DNA of 28,381 nt from the NCBI GenBank assembly GCA_002305415.1, contig DBQX01000016.1, positions 1 through 28,381 on the forward strand. Direction: 5' to 3'. Below are positions 1-8,000 of the stretch, one piece after another. Position 1 is the first letter of the stretch. The number at the start of each line of letters is the position of its first letter. Source of the DNA: Actinomycetales bacterium UBA1383. GTDB taxonomy: Bacteria > Actinomycetota > Actinomycetes > Actinomycetales > Actinomycetaceae. The translations under genes were made by a program, and so were the position numbers. The notes beneath the pieces are model-generated. The model did not search any database, was not told where the DNA came from, and worked only from the letters and a program-made list of their open reading frames with translations.

Positions 1-157
1 CCGCCGTCGAGGGCCCGCCGGGCGCCGACGGGCCGCCACCCGCCGCCGGCCAGCCCTCGACGGCGACCATCCGCGCCAGCCCAAAGCCGCCCGCCACCAC
101 CCCGGCGGCGCCGAGCGCGCCGAGTTGGAGGGCGCGACGCCGGGTGATCGGCTCCAC
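1..157 (-). CDS. Tat-signal secreted protein, N-terminal part only (possible multicopper oxidase)
   Basis: Only the first 52 codons lie in the window; the gene continues past the left edge. A GTG start at 157 follows the SHOCT gene's TGA by two bases, so the two are probably co-transcribed. The N-terminus reads EPITRRRALQLGALGAAG, a twin-arginine signal (RRR) followed by a hydrophobic stretch to about residue 28, with no lipobox cysteine, so the product should be exported folded by the Tat system. The rest of the visible part is a Gly/Pro/Ala-rich linker. Multicopper oxidases are common Tat substrates in actinobacteria and often sit beside SHOCT proteins. With the CsoR-like operator upstream, a copper oxidase is my best guess, but no copper-binding motif is visible in this fragment. 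Confidence 0.6.
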   Translation of the reverse strand, partial: MEPITRRRALQLGALGAAGVVAGGFGLARMVAVEGWPAAGGGPSAPGGPSTA

Positions 158-159
158 GC

Positions 160-486
160 TCAGGACTCCCCGAGTGTCCGCAGCCTGGCCTGGTACTCCT
201 CGGTGTCGATCTCGCCGCGGGCGTAACGCTCGGCGAGGATCTCCCGGGCCCGGAGCAGCCCGGCGTCCGGACCGGTCGGCGGCGAGGCCGGCGGGCCGGC
301 CGGGTGACCGGGGTACGGCCCGGGGTACTGCCCCGGGAGCGGTCGGGTGGCGTGGTCCGGCCGCGTGCCGCCACCGACGGCGCGCACGAGCACCACGACC
401 AGCAGCACCAGCCCACCCAGCAGGAGGATGCCGAACAGCATCATCCAGACGACACCCCAGCCGCTCATTCCGTCCCAGTAGTGCAT
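160..486 (-). CDS. SHOCT-domain single-span membrane protein
   Basis: A 108-residue protein. The start at 486 (MHYWDGMSGW) is preceded by GGAGG about nine bases upstream; the reading frame stays open further upstream but crosses the divergent glycerate kinase gene, so the short start is preferred. Residues about 10-36 form one strongly hydrophobic transmembrane helix, then a Pro/Gly/Tyr-rich linker (about 40-72), then a C-terminal SHOCT motif (about 76-105, LLRAREILAERYARGEID). SHOCT is a short helical domain often found at the C-terminus of small bacterial membrane proteins; its role is unknown, with oligomerisation suggested. It lies two bases before the Tat-signal gene, and the CsoR-like palindrome about 40 bases upstream suggests metal-responsive expression. 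Confidence 0.82.
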   Translation of the reverse strand: MHYWDGMSGWGVVWMMLFGILLLGGLVLLVVVLVRAVGGGTRPDHATRPLPGQYPGPYPGHPAGPPASPPTGPDAGLLRAREILAERYARGEIDTEEYQARLRTLGES

Positions 487-524
487 CCTGACGCCTCCGA
501 TCGTCCGCGCGAGCACGCTCGCCA

Positions 525-539
525 TACCCCTACGGGGTA
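525..539. promoter_or_regulatory. CsoR-like palindromic operator
   Basis: TACCCC-TAC-GGGGTA is a perfect 6-3-6 inverted repeat in the divergent spacer between the SHOCT gene and glycerate kinase. G/C-tract palindromes flanked by TA are the hallmark of operators for CsoR/RcnR-family copper repressors. It lies 39-53 bases upstream of the SHOCT start and 90-104 bases before the glycerate kinase start, so repression of the leftward pair is most likely. A further GGGTA half-site is at 548-552. No csoR gene is in the window. Binding is inferred. Confidence 0.5.
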
Positions 540-628
540 CCGCTTCAGGGTACGACTTCTTCCCGCCACGAGCACCAGTGCGCAGCCGGGAACTCCCTGG
601 GAACTTCACGCTGCTAGGGTGCGCAGCC

Positions 629-1762
629 ATGAGGATCGTCATCGCGCCCGACTCCTTCAAGGAGTCGATGAGCGCCGCCGACGCCGCGGCGGCCATCGCC
701 CGCGGCGTCCGCGCGGTGCTGCCGGACGCGGAGTGCGTGCTGGTGCCGATGGCCGACGGCGGCGAGGGCACGACGGCGGCCCTGGTCGCGGCCCTCGGGG
801 CCGGCCTCCGCCGGGTCCGGACCCAGGACGCACTCGGCCGCCCGATCGACGCCGCCTACGGCCTCACCACCGACGGCCTCGCCATCATCGAGGTTGCGGC
901 GGCGGTCGGCATCGGGCTGGTCGCGCCGCAGGAGCGCGACATCATGCGGTCAAGTTCCCGCGGGGTCGGGGACCTCGTGCTCGACGCCCTCGACGCCGGC
1001 GCCACCCGGCTGATCGTGGGCCTCGGCGGCTCGGTCACCACCGACGGCGGGGCAGGCCTGCTGCAGCGGCTCGGCGTCGTCCTCCTCGCCGACGACGGCG
1101 CCGCGCTCCCCGCGACGCCCGACGGCCTTGCCCGGCTCGCGAGGGTTGACCTCAGCGGGCTCGATCCCCGGGTGGGACCGCTCGCCATCGACGTCGCGAG
1201 TGACGTCACCAACCCGCTGCTCGGCCCGACGGGCGCCGCGGCGGTCTTCGGCCCGCAGAAGGGGGCCACCGCCGAACAGGTGCCCCTCCTGGAGGCGGCC
1301 CTGACCCGACTCGCGGACGCCCTGGTGGCCGCGGGGGCGCCGGACGTGCGGGACGTTCCCGGCGCCGGCGCCGCCGGCGGGCTGGGAGCGGCCTTCCTGT
1401 GGCTCGGTGGCCGGATTCGCCGCGGCGGGGAGGTGGTGGCCGAGACGGCCCGGCTGGAGGCGCACGTCCGGGGCGCCGACCTGGTGATCACAGGCGAGGG
1501 GTCCATCGACAGCCAGACCCTCTCCGGCAAGACCCCGGTGGGGGTGGCCGCGGTGGCGGGCCGGCTGGGCGTCCCGGTGATCGCCTTCGGCGGCCGGGTC
1601 GGCCCTGACGCCGACACGCTGCTGGACCACGGCTTCGCCGCCATCGTGCCGATCATGCGCGAGCCCGCCGACCTGCCCACCGCGCTGGCCCAGGGCGCCG
1701 CGAACCTCGAGGCTGCCGCCGCCACCGCGATGCGCCTCCACGCCCTGGGGCGTGGACGGTAA
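629..1762 (+). CDS. Glycerate 2-kinase (GlxK/GarK family)
   Basis: A 377-residue ATP-dependent glycerate kinase, phosphorylating D-glycerate to 2-phosphoglycerate and so feeding glyoxylate/serine-type carbon into lower glycolysis; cytosolic. The N-terminus IAPDSFKESMSA is the family signature, followed by ADGGEGT (about 46-52), a glycine-rich GLGGSVTTDGGAGLLQRLG segment (about 131-149) and TGEGSIDSQTLSGKTP (about 288-303). Length matches the usual 370-385. The start at 629 is chosen because the conserved MRIVIAPDSF begins there. TAGGGT ends eight bases upstream and could be a -10 box for a nearly leaderless transcript; no good Shine-Dalgarno site is seen. It is divergent from the SHOCT gene, and the corA leader promoter starts within ten bases of its stop codon. 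Confidence 0.9.
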   Translation: MRIVIAPDSFKESMSAADAAAAIARGVRAVLPDAECVLVPMADGGEGTTAALVAALGAGLRRVRTQDALGRPIDAAYGLTTDGLAIIEVAAAVGIGLVAPQERDIMRSSSRGVGDLVLDALDAGATRLIVGLGGSVTTDGGAGLLQRLGVVLLADDGAALPATPDGLARLARVDLSGLDPRVGPLAIDVASDVTNPLLGPTGAAAVFGPQKGATAEQVPLLEAALTRLADALVAAGAPDVRDVPGAGAAGGLGAAFLWLGGRIRRGGEVVAETARLEAHVRGADLVITGEGSIDSQTLSGKTPVGVAAVAGRLGVPVIAFGGRVGPDADTLLDHGFAAIVPIMREPADLPTALAQGAANLEAAAATAMRLHALGRGR

Positions 1763-1770
1763 CGCGGGCC

Positions 1771-1776
1771 TATACT
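1771..1776 (+). promoter_or_regulatory. Putative -10 box of the corA leader transcript
   Basis: TATACT is a five-of-six match to TATAAT and one of very few AT-rich spots here, nine bases after the glycerate kinase stop. Spacing predicts a start at about G1783. No convincing -35 hexamer is visible at 16-18 bases upstream, where the sequence is G-rich kinase coding DNA, so an activator or weak basal promoter is possible. Confidence 0.5.
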
Positions 1777-1782
1777 GACGCC

Positions 1783-1947
1783 GACAGATCCGCTCGGCCC
1801 GGGGAGGTGGTTGCCATGGATGGCGAGCCACCGAGTAATACCGCCCCGCTCCGACCGTCCGCCTGAGGCACGTCCCGCCCGCCGAGGCGCTCCTCCCCCG
1901 CACTGTGCCGCACGCGTGCGCGCTGCCTGACACCACGAGGATCTGTC
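1783..1947 (+). promoter_or_regulatory. corA 5' leader: candidate translation-coupled riboregulator
   Basis: About 165 bases of untranslated leader separate the predicted transcript start from corA. It holds a 16-codon upstream ORF (1816-1866) with a strong ribosome-binding site GGGGAGG (1801-1807). Its first nine bases GACAGATCC (1783-1791) are the exact reverse complement of GGATCTGTC (1939-1947), which contains most of the corA Shine-Dalgarno site and abuts the ATG. CCTCCCC (1892-1898) is the exact complement of the uORF ribosome-binding site, and CGCACGCGTGCG (1909-1920) is a perfect palindrome. The segment does not match the M-box (ykoK) consensus as I know it. The regulatory function is inferred. 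Confidence 0.5.
1816..1866 (+). CDS. Upstream ORF / leader peptide of corA, acidic and proline-rich
   Basis: ATG at 1816 opens a 16-residue peptide, MDGEPPSNTAPLRPSA, ending in TGA at 1864-1866. GGGGAGG lies eight bases before the ATG, a far stronger site than that of corA itself (GAGGA). Acidic residues at positions 2 and 4 and prolines at 5, 6, 11 and 14 resemble the make-up of Salmonella MgtL (early Glu/Asp alternating with Pro), whose translation stalls or aborts when Mg2+ is low. The position upstream of a Mg2+ transporter gives the same context. The ORF ends 81 bases before corA. A chance ORF of this size cannot be excluded, but the ribosome-binding site and composition argue for translation. 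Confidence 0.55.
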   Translation: MDGEPPSNTAPLRPSA

Positions 1948-3129
1948 ATGACCTACCCCACGTTCTCGCCCCTCCGGTCCCTGCGTCCCCAGCTCCGCCC
2001 CGGCCATGCGGCTGGCCCCGTTTCCGGCCCGCCCGCCGCCGTCGCCGCTCGCTCCGCGGCAAGTCCGGACGCGGCCGAGCTGAGCCCGGTCGAGAAGTTT
2101 CGGGCGCGCGCCGCCTTCGTCGACGCCGCGATCTACGTGGACGGCGACCGCATCGAGTCCCCGTCCAGCCTGGGTGACGCCTATCAGGCCCTGAGTTCCC
2201 GCGAGGACGCCATCGGCTGGATCGTGCTCCACGGGCCCGACCAGCACGAGGTGGCGTGGCTCGGCGAGGAGTTCGGGCTGCACGAGCTCGCGATCGAGGA
2301 CGCCATCGTCGCCCACCAGCGGCCGAAGCTCGAGCGGTACGACACCACCCTCTTCGTGGTGCTGCGCGCCGCCCGCTACCTCGACGACGTCGAGGAGGTG
2401 GAGTTCAGCGAGGTGCACGTGTTCGTGGGTCCGGACTTCGTGGTGACCGTCAAGCACGGAGAGGCCCCCGATCTCACCTCCGTGCAGCGGCGCCTCGAGA
2501 GCAACCCCGACCTCCTGCGCCTCGGTACCGAGTCGATCCTTTACGCCATCCTCGACAAGGTGGTGGACGGCTACGTCCCCGTGGTCGCCGGCCTGGAGAA
2601 CGACATCGACGAGATCGAGACCCAGGTCTTCGCCGGCGACCCGCAGGCGTCCCGCCGCATCTACGAACTCACCCGCGAGGTGATCGAGTTCAAGCGGGCC
2701 GCGGCCCCGCTGGTCTCGGTGATGCGCGCGCTGACCGCCGGCTTCGCGAAGTACGGCACCGACGAGGAGCTGCAGCGCTACCTCCGCGACGTCGAGGATC
2801 ACCTCACCCTGGTGATCGAGCAGATCGACGGGTTCCGGCACCTCCTGCGGGACATCCTCGCCGTCAACGCCACCCTGGTGGCCCAGCAGCAGAACGACGA
2901 GATGAAGGCACTCACCGAGGCCAGCATCGACCAGAACGAGGAGGTCAAGCGGATCTCCGCCTGGGCGGCCATCCTGTTCGCGCCCACTCTCGTGGGCACG
3001 GTCTACGGCATGAACTTCGACGTCATGCCGGAGCTGCACTGGCAGTTGGGGTATCCCTTCGCGCTCGCCCTGATGCTCATGGTCAGCGTGGCGCTCCACG
3101 GCGTGTTCCGGAAGCGCCGCTGGATCTGA
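1948..3129 (+). CDS. corA: CorA-family magnesium/cobalt channel
   Basis: A 393-residue CorA-type divalent cation channel, expected to form a pentamer that admits Mg2+ (and Co2+) down the membrane potential. A variable Pro/Ala-rich N-terminus (about 1-45) is followed by the cytoplasmic alpha/beta domain (about 55-220), the long stalk helix with many charged residues (about 220-335), TM1 ending in YGMNFDVMPE with the selectivity motif GMN at 354-356, and TM2 (about 364-385) closing with the basic tail KRRWI. All key elements are present and the length is normal for actinobacterial members. The ATG at 1948 has GAGGA seven bases upstream. Expression is probably controlled by the leader and upstream ORF described separately. 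It converges with recD across a 39-base gap. Confidence 0.93.
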   Translation: MTYPTFSPLRSLRPQLRPGHAAGPVSGPPAAVAARSAASPDAAELSPVEKFRARAAFVDAAIYVDGDRIESPSSLGDAYQALSSREDAIGWIVLHGPDQHEVAWLGEEFGLHELAIEDAIVAHQRPKLERYDTTLFVVLRAARYLDDVEEVEFSEVHVFVGPDFVVTVKHGEAPDLTSVQRRLESNPDLLRLGTESILYAILDKVVDGYVPVVAGLENDIDEIETQVFAGDPQASRRIYELTREVIEFKRAAAPLVSVMRALTAGFAKYGTDEELQRYLRDVEDHLTLVIEQIDGFRHLLRDILAVNATLVAQQQNDEMKALTEASIDQNEEVKRISAWAAILFAPTLVGTVYGMNFDVMPELHWQLGYPFALALMLMVSVALHGVFRKRRWI

Positions 3130-3131
3130 GG

Positions 3132-3168
3132 GCCCGCCGCCCCGCCGCCCCCGGCGCGCGGGGCGGGC
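3132..3168. terminator. GC-rich hairpin between convergent corA and recD
   Basis: GCCCG (3132-3136) pairs with CGGGC (3164-3168) and CCCCGC (3140-3145) with GCGGGG (3158-3163), leaving a three-base bulge and a 12-base loop. It fills the gap between two converging genes, so it can fold on either transcript. There is no U-tract, so intrinsic termination would be weak; a Rho-assisted or 3'-end-protecting role is possible. Confidence 0.45.
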
Positions 3169-5094
3169 TCACCCCTCCACCCGCCGCCGCAGGCCGCTCG
3201 CCCGCACGATCGGCCGCTGCGCCGCCGCCGCCAGCGACTCCCACGTCCCCAGGATCCGTACGTGCTTCTTCGCCCGCGTGACCGCCGTGTACAGCAGCTC
3301 CCGGGTCATCAGCGGCGACGACGCCGGCGGCAGCACCACCGTCACCCTCTCGTACTGGCTGCCCTGGCTCCGGTGGATGGACAGCGCGTGCACTGTCTGC
3401 ACCTCCGCGAGCCGACTCGGCGCGAACAGCTCGACCTTCCCCTCGCGCACGAACGCCGCCCGGTGCTGCCCGCCGTCGTCCACCACCACGCCCGCGTCAC
3501 CGTTGAAGAGCCGCACCTGGTAGTCGTTCGCGGTGATCATGAGCGGCCGGCCCACGTACCACTCCCCGTCGCTGCCATAGCCCGGGATGGCCTCCGCGAG
3601 CCAGGCCTCCACCCGCCGGCCCCACTGTGCCACCCCGTGCGGTCCCGCGCGGTGGGCGCACAACACCTGGTGGTGCCCGAGCGCGGCCAGCGCCTCCTCC
3701 CCGCGTCCCGCGTGGGCGGCGGCCATCAGCGACCTCCCGGCGTCGACGACGTCGCCCCGCAGCCCTGCCAAGGCGCCGACCGGGGCGGTGGCGGCGTCGG
3801 CGTCGTGGAATTCCACGGAGTCCCCGGCGGCGGCGATCGCGGTGCGGAGCACTTCCGGGTCGCCGGTGCGAATGGCCTCCGCCACGGCCTGGATCTCCTC
3901 GGAGAAGCGGCGCACTTTCGTGAGGCGGACCACCCCGGCGGCCAGGGCGCGCCCGCGCTCGTCGGAACCCAGCGAGGCGAGGTCCGGGGCGACGGCGCGG
4001 CCCATGCCCGCCCGCTCGAGCGGAACCGCGCCGGCTCGGCCCCCGCCCGGCGTTGGCCGCGCGAACAGGTCGCCCAGCACGGCGCCCACCTCGATGGATG
4101 CCAACTGGTCCGGGTCCCCGACGAGCAGCAGCCGGCAGTCCGGGCGCAGCGCCTCCACCAGCCGGGACATCAGCGTGAGGGACACCATCGACGCCTCGTC
4201 CACCACCACGACGTCGAAGGCCAGCCGGTTGCCCCGATCATGGAGGAAGCGGCTGGTTGTCCCGGGCTTGGTGCCCAGCAGCCGGTGCAGCGTCGAGGCC
4301 GTGAGGCCGGCCACCGGAGCTGCGAGGTCCGCCGGGAAGCCCGGGTCCGCCACCGCCTCGCGGAGTGCCTGCTGGAGGCGGGCCGCGGCCTTGCCCGTGG
4401 GCGCGGCGAGCGCGATGCGCAACCCCCCGCCGGCCTGCGCCTGCAGCAGCGCCAGGATCTTCGCGACGGTCCAGGTCTTCCCGGTGCCGGGGCCACCTGC
4501 GAGGATGCTGAAGCGCCTGCTCGCCGCGACGGCGGCCGCGAGCCGCTGGAGGTCGGGCTCCTGTGAGGGGAACAGGCGGGCGAGGGCGGTGGCGGTGGCG
4601 GCTCCCGCACCGGCCGACCCGGCGTCCATCCCACCACCGCCAGCAGCGAACGCGGCGTCCACCCAGTCCGCGACCACGCGCTCCTGGCGCCAGTACCTGT
4701 CCAGGTAGAGCAGCCCATCGACCATCCGCAGGGGCACGTGCGCGGGCGCGCTGCCCACGGCCACGAGCGCGCTCGCCTCGACTGCCGCCACCCACCCGGC
4801 CGGGTCGGGCCAGGGCAAGGCGGCGACGACGTCGGGCTCCACCCCCTCCACGGCGGTGGAGGTGTGCGCGGCGGCGAGGTCAACGCACACCGACCCCAGC
4901 CGCACCCCGCGGACGGCGAGCGCGGCCGCCAGGAGGACCCGCTCGTCGGGCTCGCCACCGAGCGCGGCCAGCCGCCGCGCCACGTGCACGTCGGCGGCCT
5001 CGAGCACCCGGGCGCGGTTGAAGTCCGCGAGCAGGCCGGTGGCGGCCAGGACCTGCCGGGGCGCGAAGGGGTCGGGGGTGCGGGCGCTGGTCAT
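3169..5094 (-). CDS. recD: Exodeoxyribonuclease V subunit alpha (RecD helicase)
   Basis: A 641-residue superfamily 1B 5'-3' helicase, the fast motor of RecBCD in double-strand-break repair. The N-terminal region (about 1-190) is the RecD N-terminal domain. Walker A GGPGTGKT is at 200-207, the DExx box reads VVVDEASMV, and the C-terminal motifs are ALSIHRSQGSQYERV (motif V/UvrD_C_2) and LLYTAVTRAKKHVRI (motif VI). The ATG at 5094 overlaps the recB stop as ATGA, indicating translational coupling, and this is the last gene of the recC-recB-recD series. The stop abuts the corA-recD hairpin. Length is close to E. coli RecD (608). Confidence 0.95.
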   Translation of the reverse strand: MTSARTPDPFAPRQVLAATGLLADFNRARVLEAADVHVARRLAALGGEPDERVLLAAALAVRGVRLGSVCVDLAAAHTSTAVEGVEPDVVAALPWPDPAGWVAAVEASALVAVGSAPAHVPLRMVDGLLYLDRYWRQERVVADWVDAAFAAGGGGMDAGSAGAGAATATALARLFPSQEPDLQRLAAAVAASRRFSILAGGPGTGKTWTVAKILALLQAQAGGGLRIALAAPTGKAAARLQQALREAVADPGFPADLAAPVAGLTASTLHRLLGTKPGTTSRFLHDRGNRLAFDVVVVDEASMVSLTLMSRLVEALRPDCRLLLVGDPDQLASIEVGAVLGDLFARPTPGGGRAGAVPLERAGMGRAVAPDLASLGSDERGRALAAGVVRLTKVRRFSEEIQAVAEAIRTGDPEVLRTAIAAAGDSVEFHDADAATAPVGALAGLRGDVVDAGRSLMAAAHAGRGEEALAALGHHQVLCAHRAGPHGVAQWGRRVEAWLAEAIPGYGSDGEWYVGRPLMITANDYQVRLFNGDAGVVVDDGGQHRAAFVREGKVELFAPSRLAEVQTVHALSIHRSQGSQYERVTVVLPPASSPLMTRELLYTAVTRAKKHVRILGTWESLAAAAQRPIVRASGLRRRVEG

Positions 5095-8000
5095 GCGGAG
5101 CCCCCGGGGTCATCGAGCAGGTCGGAGAGGTCGGTGACGAGCGCCGCTGGCGGCCGCCACTGGAACACCCCGCAGGTCGTGCCGTCCACCACGGGGGTGC
5201 CGGGTCCGCACATGCCGCGCACGAACAGGTACAGCACCCCGCCCAGGTGCGTGTCCGGCGCGTACCCGGGCAGCCGCCAGCGCAGGAAGCGGTGCAGGGC
5301 GGCAGAGTACAGCAGCGCCTGCAACGGGTAGTGCGCGGCGCGCATCGCCGCCGCCATCGCGGCCCCGCGGTAGTCCCAGGCGGTGAGCGGTTCCTGGTCG
5401 GGCCCGCCACCCGCGCGGCCTGCGCCGAGCCAGTTCGTCTTGTAGTCCACCACCACGAACCGCGGCCCGCCCCCGTCCCGTACCCGCAGCACGGCGTCGA
5501 TCGAGCCGGTGAGGAAGCCCCGCAGCGCCCGCGACCCCTCCCCGCTGGCGGCCAGCGCCGCGAGGTCCGCGGCGTAGCCGGCGAGCGGGTCGTCCGCCGG
5601 GAGGTGGCGGTGCAGCAGGTCCGCCACGCCACGGAGCGTCGCCCCGCCGTGCGGGGTGTCTCCGCCCGCGAGCGGCAGCTCGAACTCGAGCTCGTTCAGC
5701 CGGTCCGACGCCGCCACGTCCACCAGCCGCCGACCTCCCGCGAGCGCCCCGAGCGGCGTCCGCAGCGCGGGGAGCATCGCGTGCGCGACGTCGTCGGGAC
5801 CCACTCCGAGCCGCTCGGCGCCCGCCGCGGTGGCGGCGCGCGCGAGGGCCCCGGCCAGGCCGGGATCGGTGAAGTCCACCGCCTCGAGCATGGCGTGCAC
5901 CACGGTGCCGAAGGTCGTCCCGCCGGGAAGGTGCCCGAGCGGGGAGAGGAGCGCGGTGGCGGGATCAGCGGGCGGCCGGCCGGGGGGCGACGGCGGTCCG
6001 GGGTGCGGCGTGCCCGCGGCCGCGACGTCGGGCTCGTCCAGCACCCCGGGCGCCTCCGGCTCGGAGGGGACCGCCGGTGCCGCGGCGTGGGCTGCCGCCG
6101 TGAGGGCCGTGTACGACACCCGTGACCAGGCGCGGTCGAGGCGCCGGTCGAAGTCACGCACGGCGAGCGACGGTGTCGCCCCCGCGGGCGGGCGCCACTG
6201 CGCGGCGACCGGGCCCGCCCCGGCGGGTTCGATCGTGATGCGTCCCCGTGACGCGGCCGCCAGTCGTCCGAGCTCCCGCAGGACCGCGTCGTCCGTCCCC
6301 ACCTGGCCGCGGGGGCCGAGCGTGCCGTCAACCCCGCGGGGCGCGAAGAGCAGGCGGTGCAGCGGGGAGGCAGCGGTGTTGCGGGAGGGCGCCCAGTGGA
6401 CCACCACCTGCGAGCGAGCCCGCGTCAGGGCCACGTAGGCGAGCCGCAGCGACTCGCCCTCCTCCTCCAGCCAGTGGCGCGCCCGGTGTCGGCCGTAGTC
6501 GGGGCCGGTGGCGCCGCCGACGTCGAGGATCCGCCTGCCGTGCCCATCGTGCAGCCGGAGCGTGTCGAGGCTGGTCTGGACGCTCCGGTCCCACAGCGAG
6601 GGTGCGTACACCACCGGGAACTCGAGCCCCTTCGCGCGGTGGATCGTGATGACCTGGACCGCCTGCGCGTCGGTCTCGAGGCGGCGGCTGCGCTCCTCGT
6701 CCGGGTCGGTCCGGGCGTCCCGGATGCGGTCCCGGAGCCATGCGGTGAGGAACGCGACGCCCCCCCGGTTCGCGAGGGCAGCGGCGTGCAGGGCCTCGCC
6801 GACGTGGCGGAGGTCGGTGAGGTGGCGTTCGCCGTCCTCGCGGGCCAGCACGCGCGCGACGATCCCGGTGGACCCCCAGATCCGCTCCATGAGGGCGGCC
6901 ACGCCGCGTTCGGCGAGTTCCGCGGCCCAGGCCCGGATGCGCAGGGCGAGGTCATCGAGTTCCGCGTCCGGTGCCGCCGCCAGGTGGGCCGCGCTCCAGC
7001 CCACGAAGTCGGTGAGGGCCACCGCGCGGGAGAGGGCGGGCCGGGCCGGCTGCCCCAGGGCGTTCAGCAGCGCGAGCCACTCCGCTGCCGCGGCGCTGAG
7101 GAACACGCTCGACGTGCCGGTGAGCACCACGGGCACGTCGGCGGCGTGGAGGGCGTCACGCACGTCGCGGCCGTCCTTGTTCTTCGGCACCAGCACGGCG
7201 ATGTCGCCGGGCGAGATGGCGCGGCGGACCTCCTCCCCGAGGGGACCGGAGCGTTCCAGCACCTCGGCGCCGGAGGAGAGCAGCCGCACGATGTCCGCCG
7301 CCACGTCCGCGGCGATGGCCGGCCGGATCACCCCCACGGTCATCGGCTTGTCCGGGGCGACTCCGGAGCGCGGCAGCACCCGGATCCGCAGCGGAGCGCC
7401 CACGTCACTCCCCACGAGCGTGCGCCGGGCGTGGTGGGCCTCCACCGGGCGGACCAGGATCTCGCGGGATCCCAGGGCCACCCCGTTCCACAGCAGGCCG
7501 AGGGCCTCCACCAGGGGACGGTCGCTGCGCCAGTTGGTGCCGAGGGTCTCCTCGTGGGCCCCGCGCGTCGCCAGCAGGTAGGTCTCGACGTCCGCGCCCC
7601 GGAAGGCGTAGATCGCCTGCTTCGGGTCCCCGATCAGCACCAGCGTGCGGTGGCCGTGGAACGCCCGCTCGAGGATCTCCCACTGCACCGGGTCCGTGTC
7701 CTGGAACTCGTCCACCATGACCACCCGGTACCGGGCACGGACCCGGCGGCAGGCGTCCGGCCCGCTGTGCGGGTCCGCCAGGGCGTCCCGCAGGAAGACC
7801 AGCAGGTCGTTGAAGTCGATCAGCCCGGCGGCCCGCTTGCGCGCCGCGTGCCCGCCGCGCACCGCGACGGCTGTGGCGTACCGCGCCGCGGCGAGGGCGT
7901 CGTCCGCGTCCGCCGGCTCCAGGCGGGCGGCGGGGTCGGTGACGGCCGCGGTCCCGAGTTTCCGCGCGAGGGCGGCGTCCACCTGCGGCGCCGGGGCGCC

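Noticed and set aside
1783..1947. M-box (ykoK) magnesium riboswitch before corA
   Set aside because: The characteristic conserved M-box segments are not visible, and the leader contains a translated-looking ORF instead. A covariance-model search would settle it.
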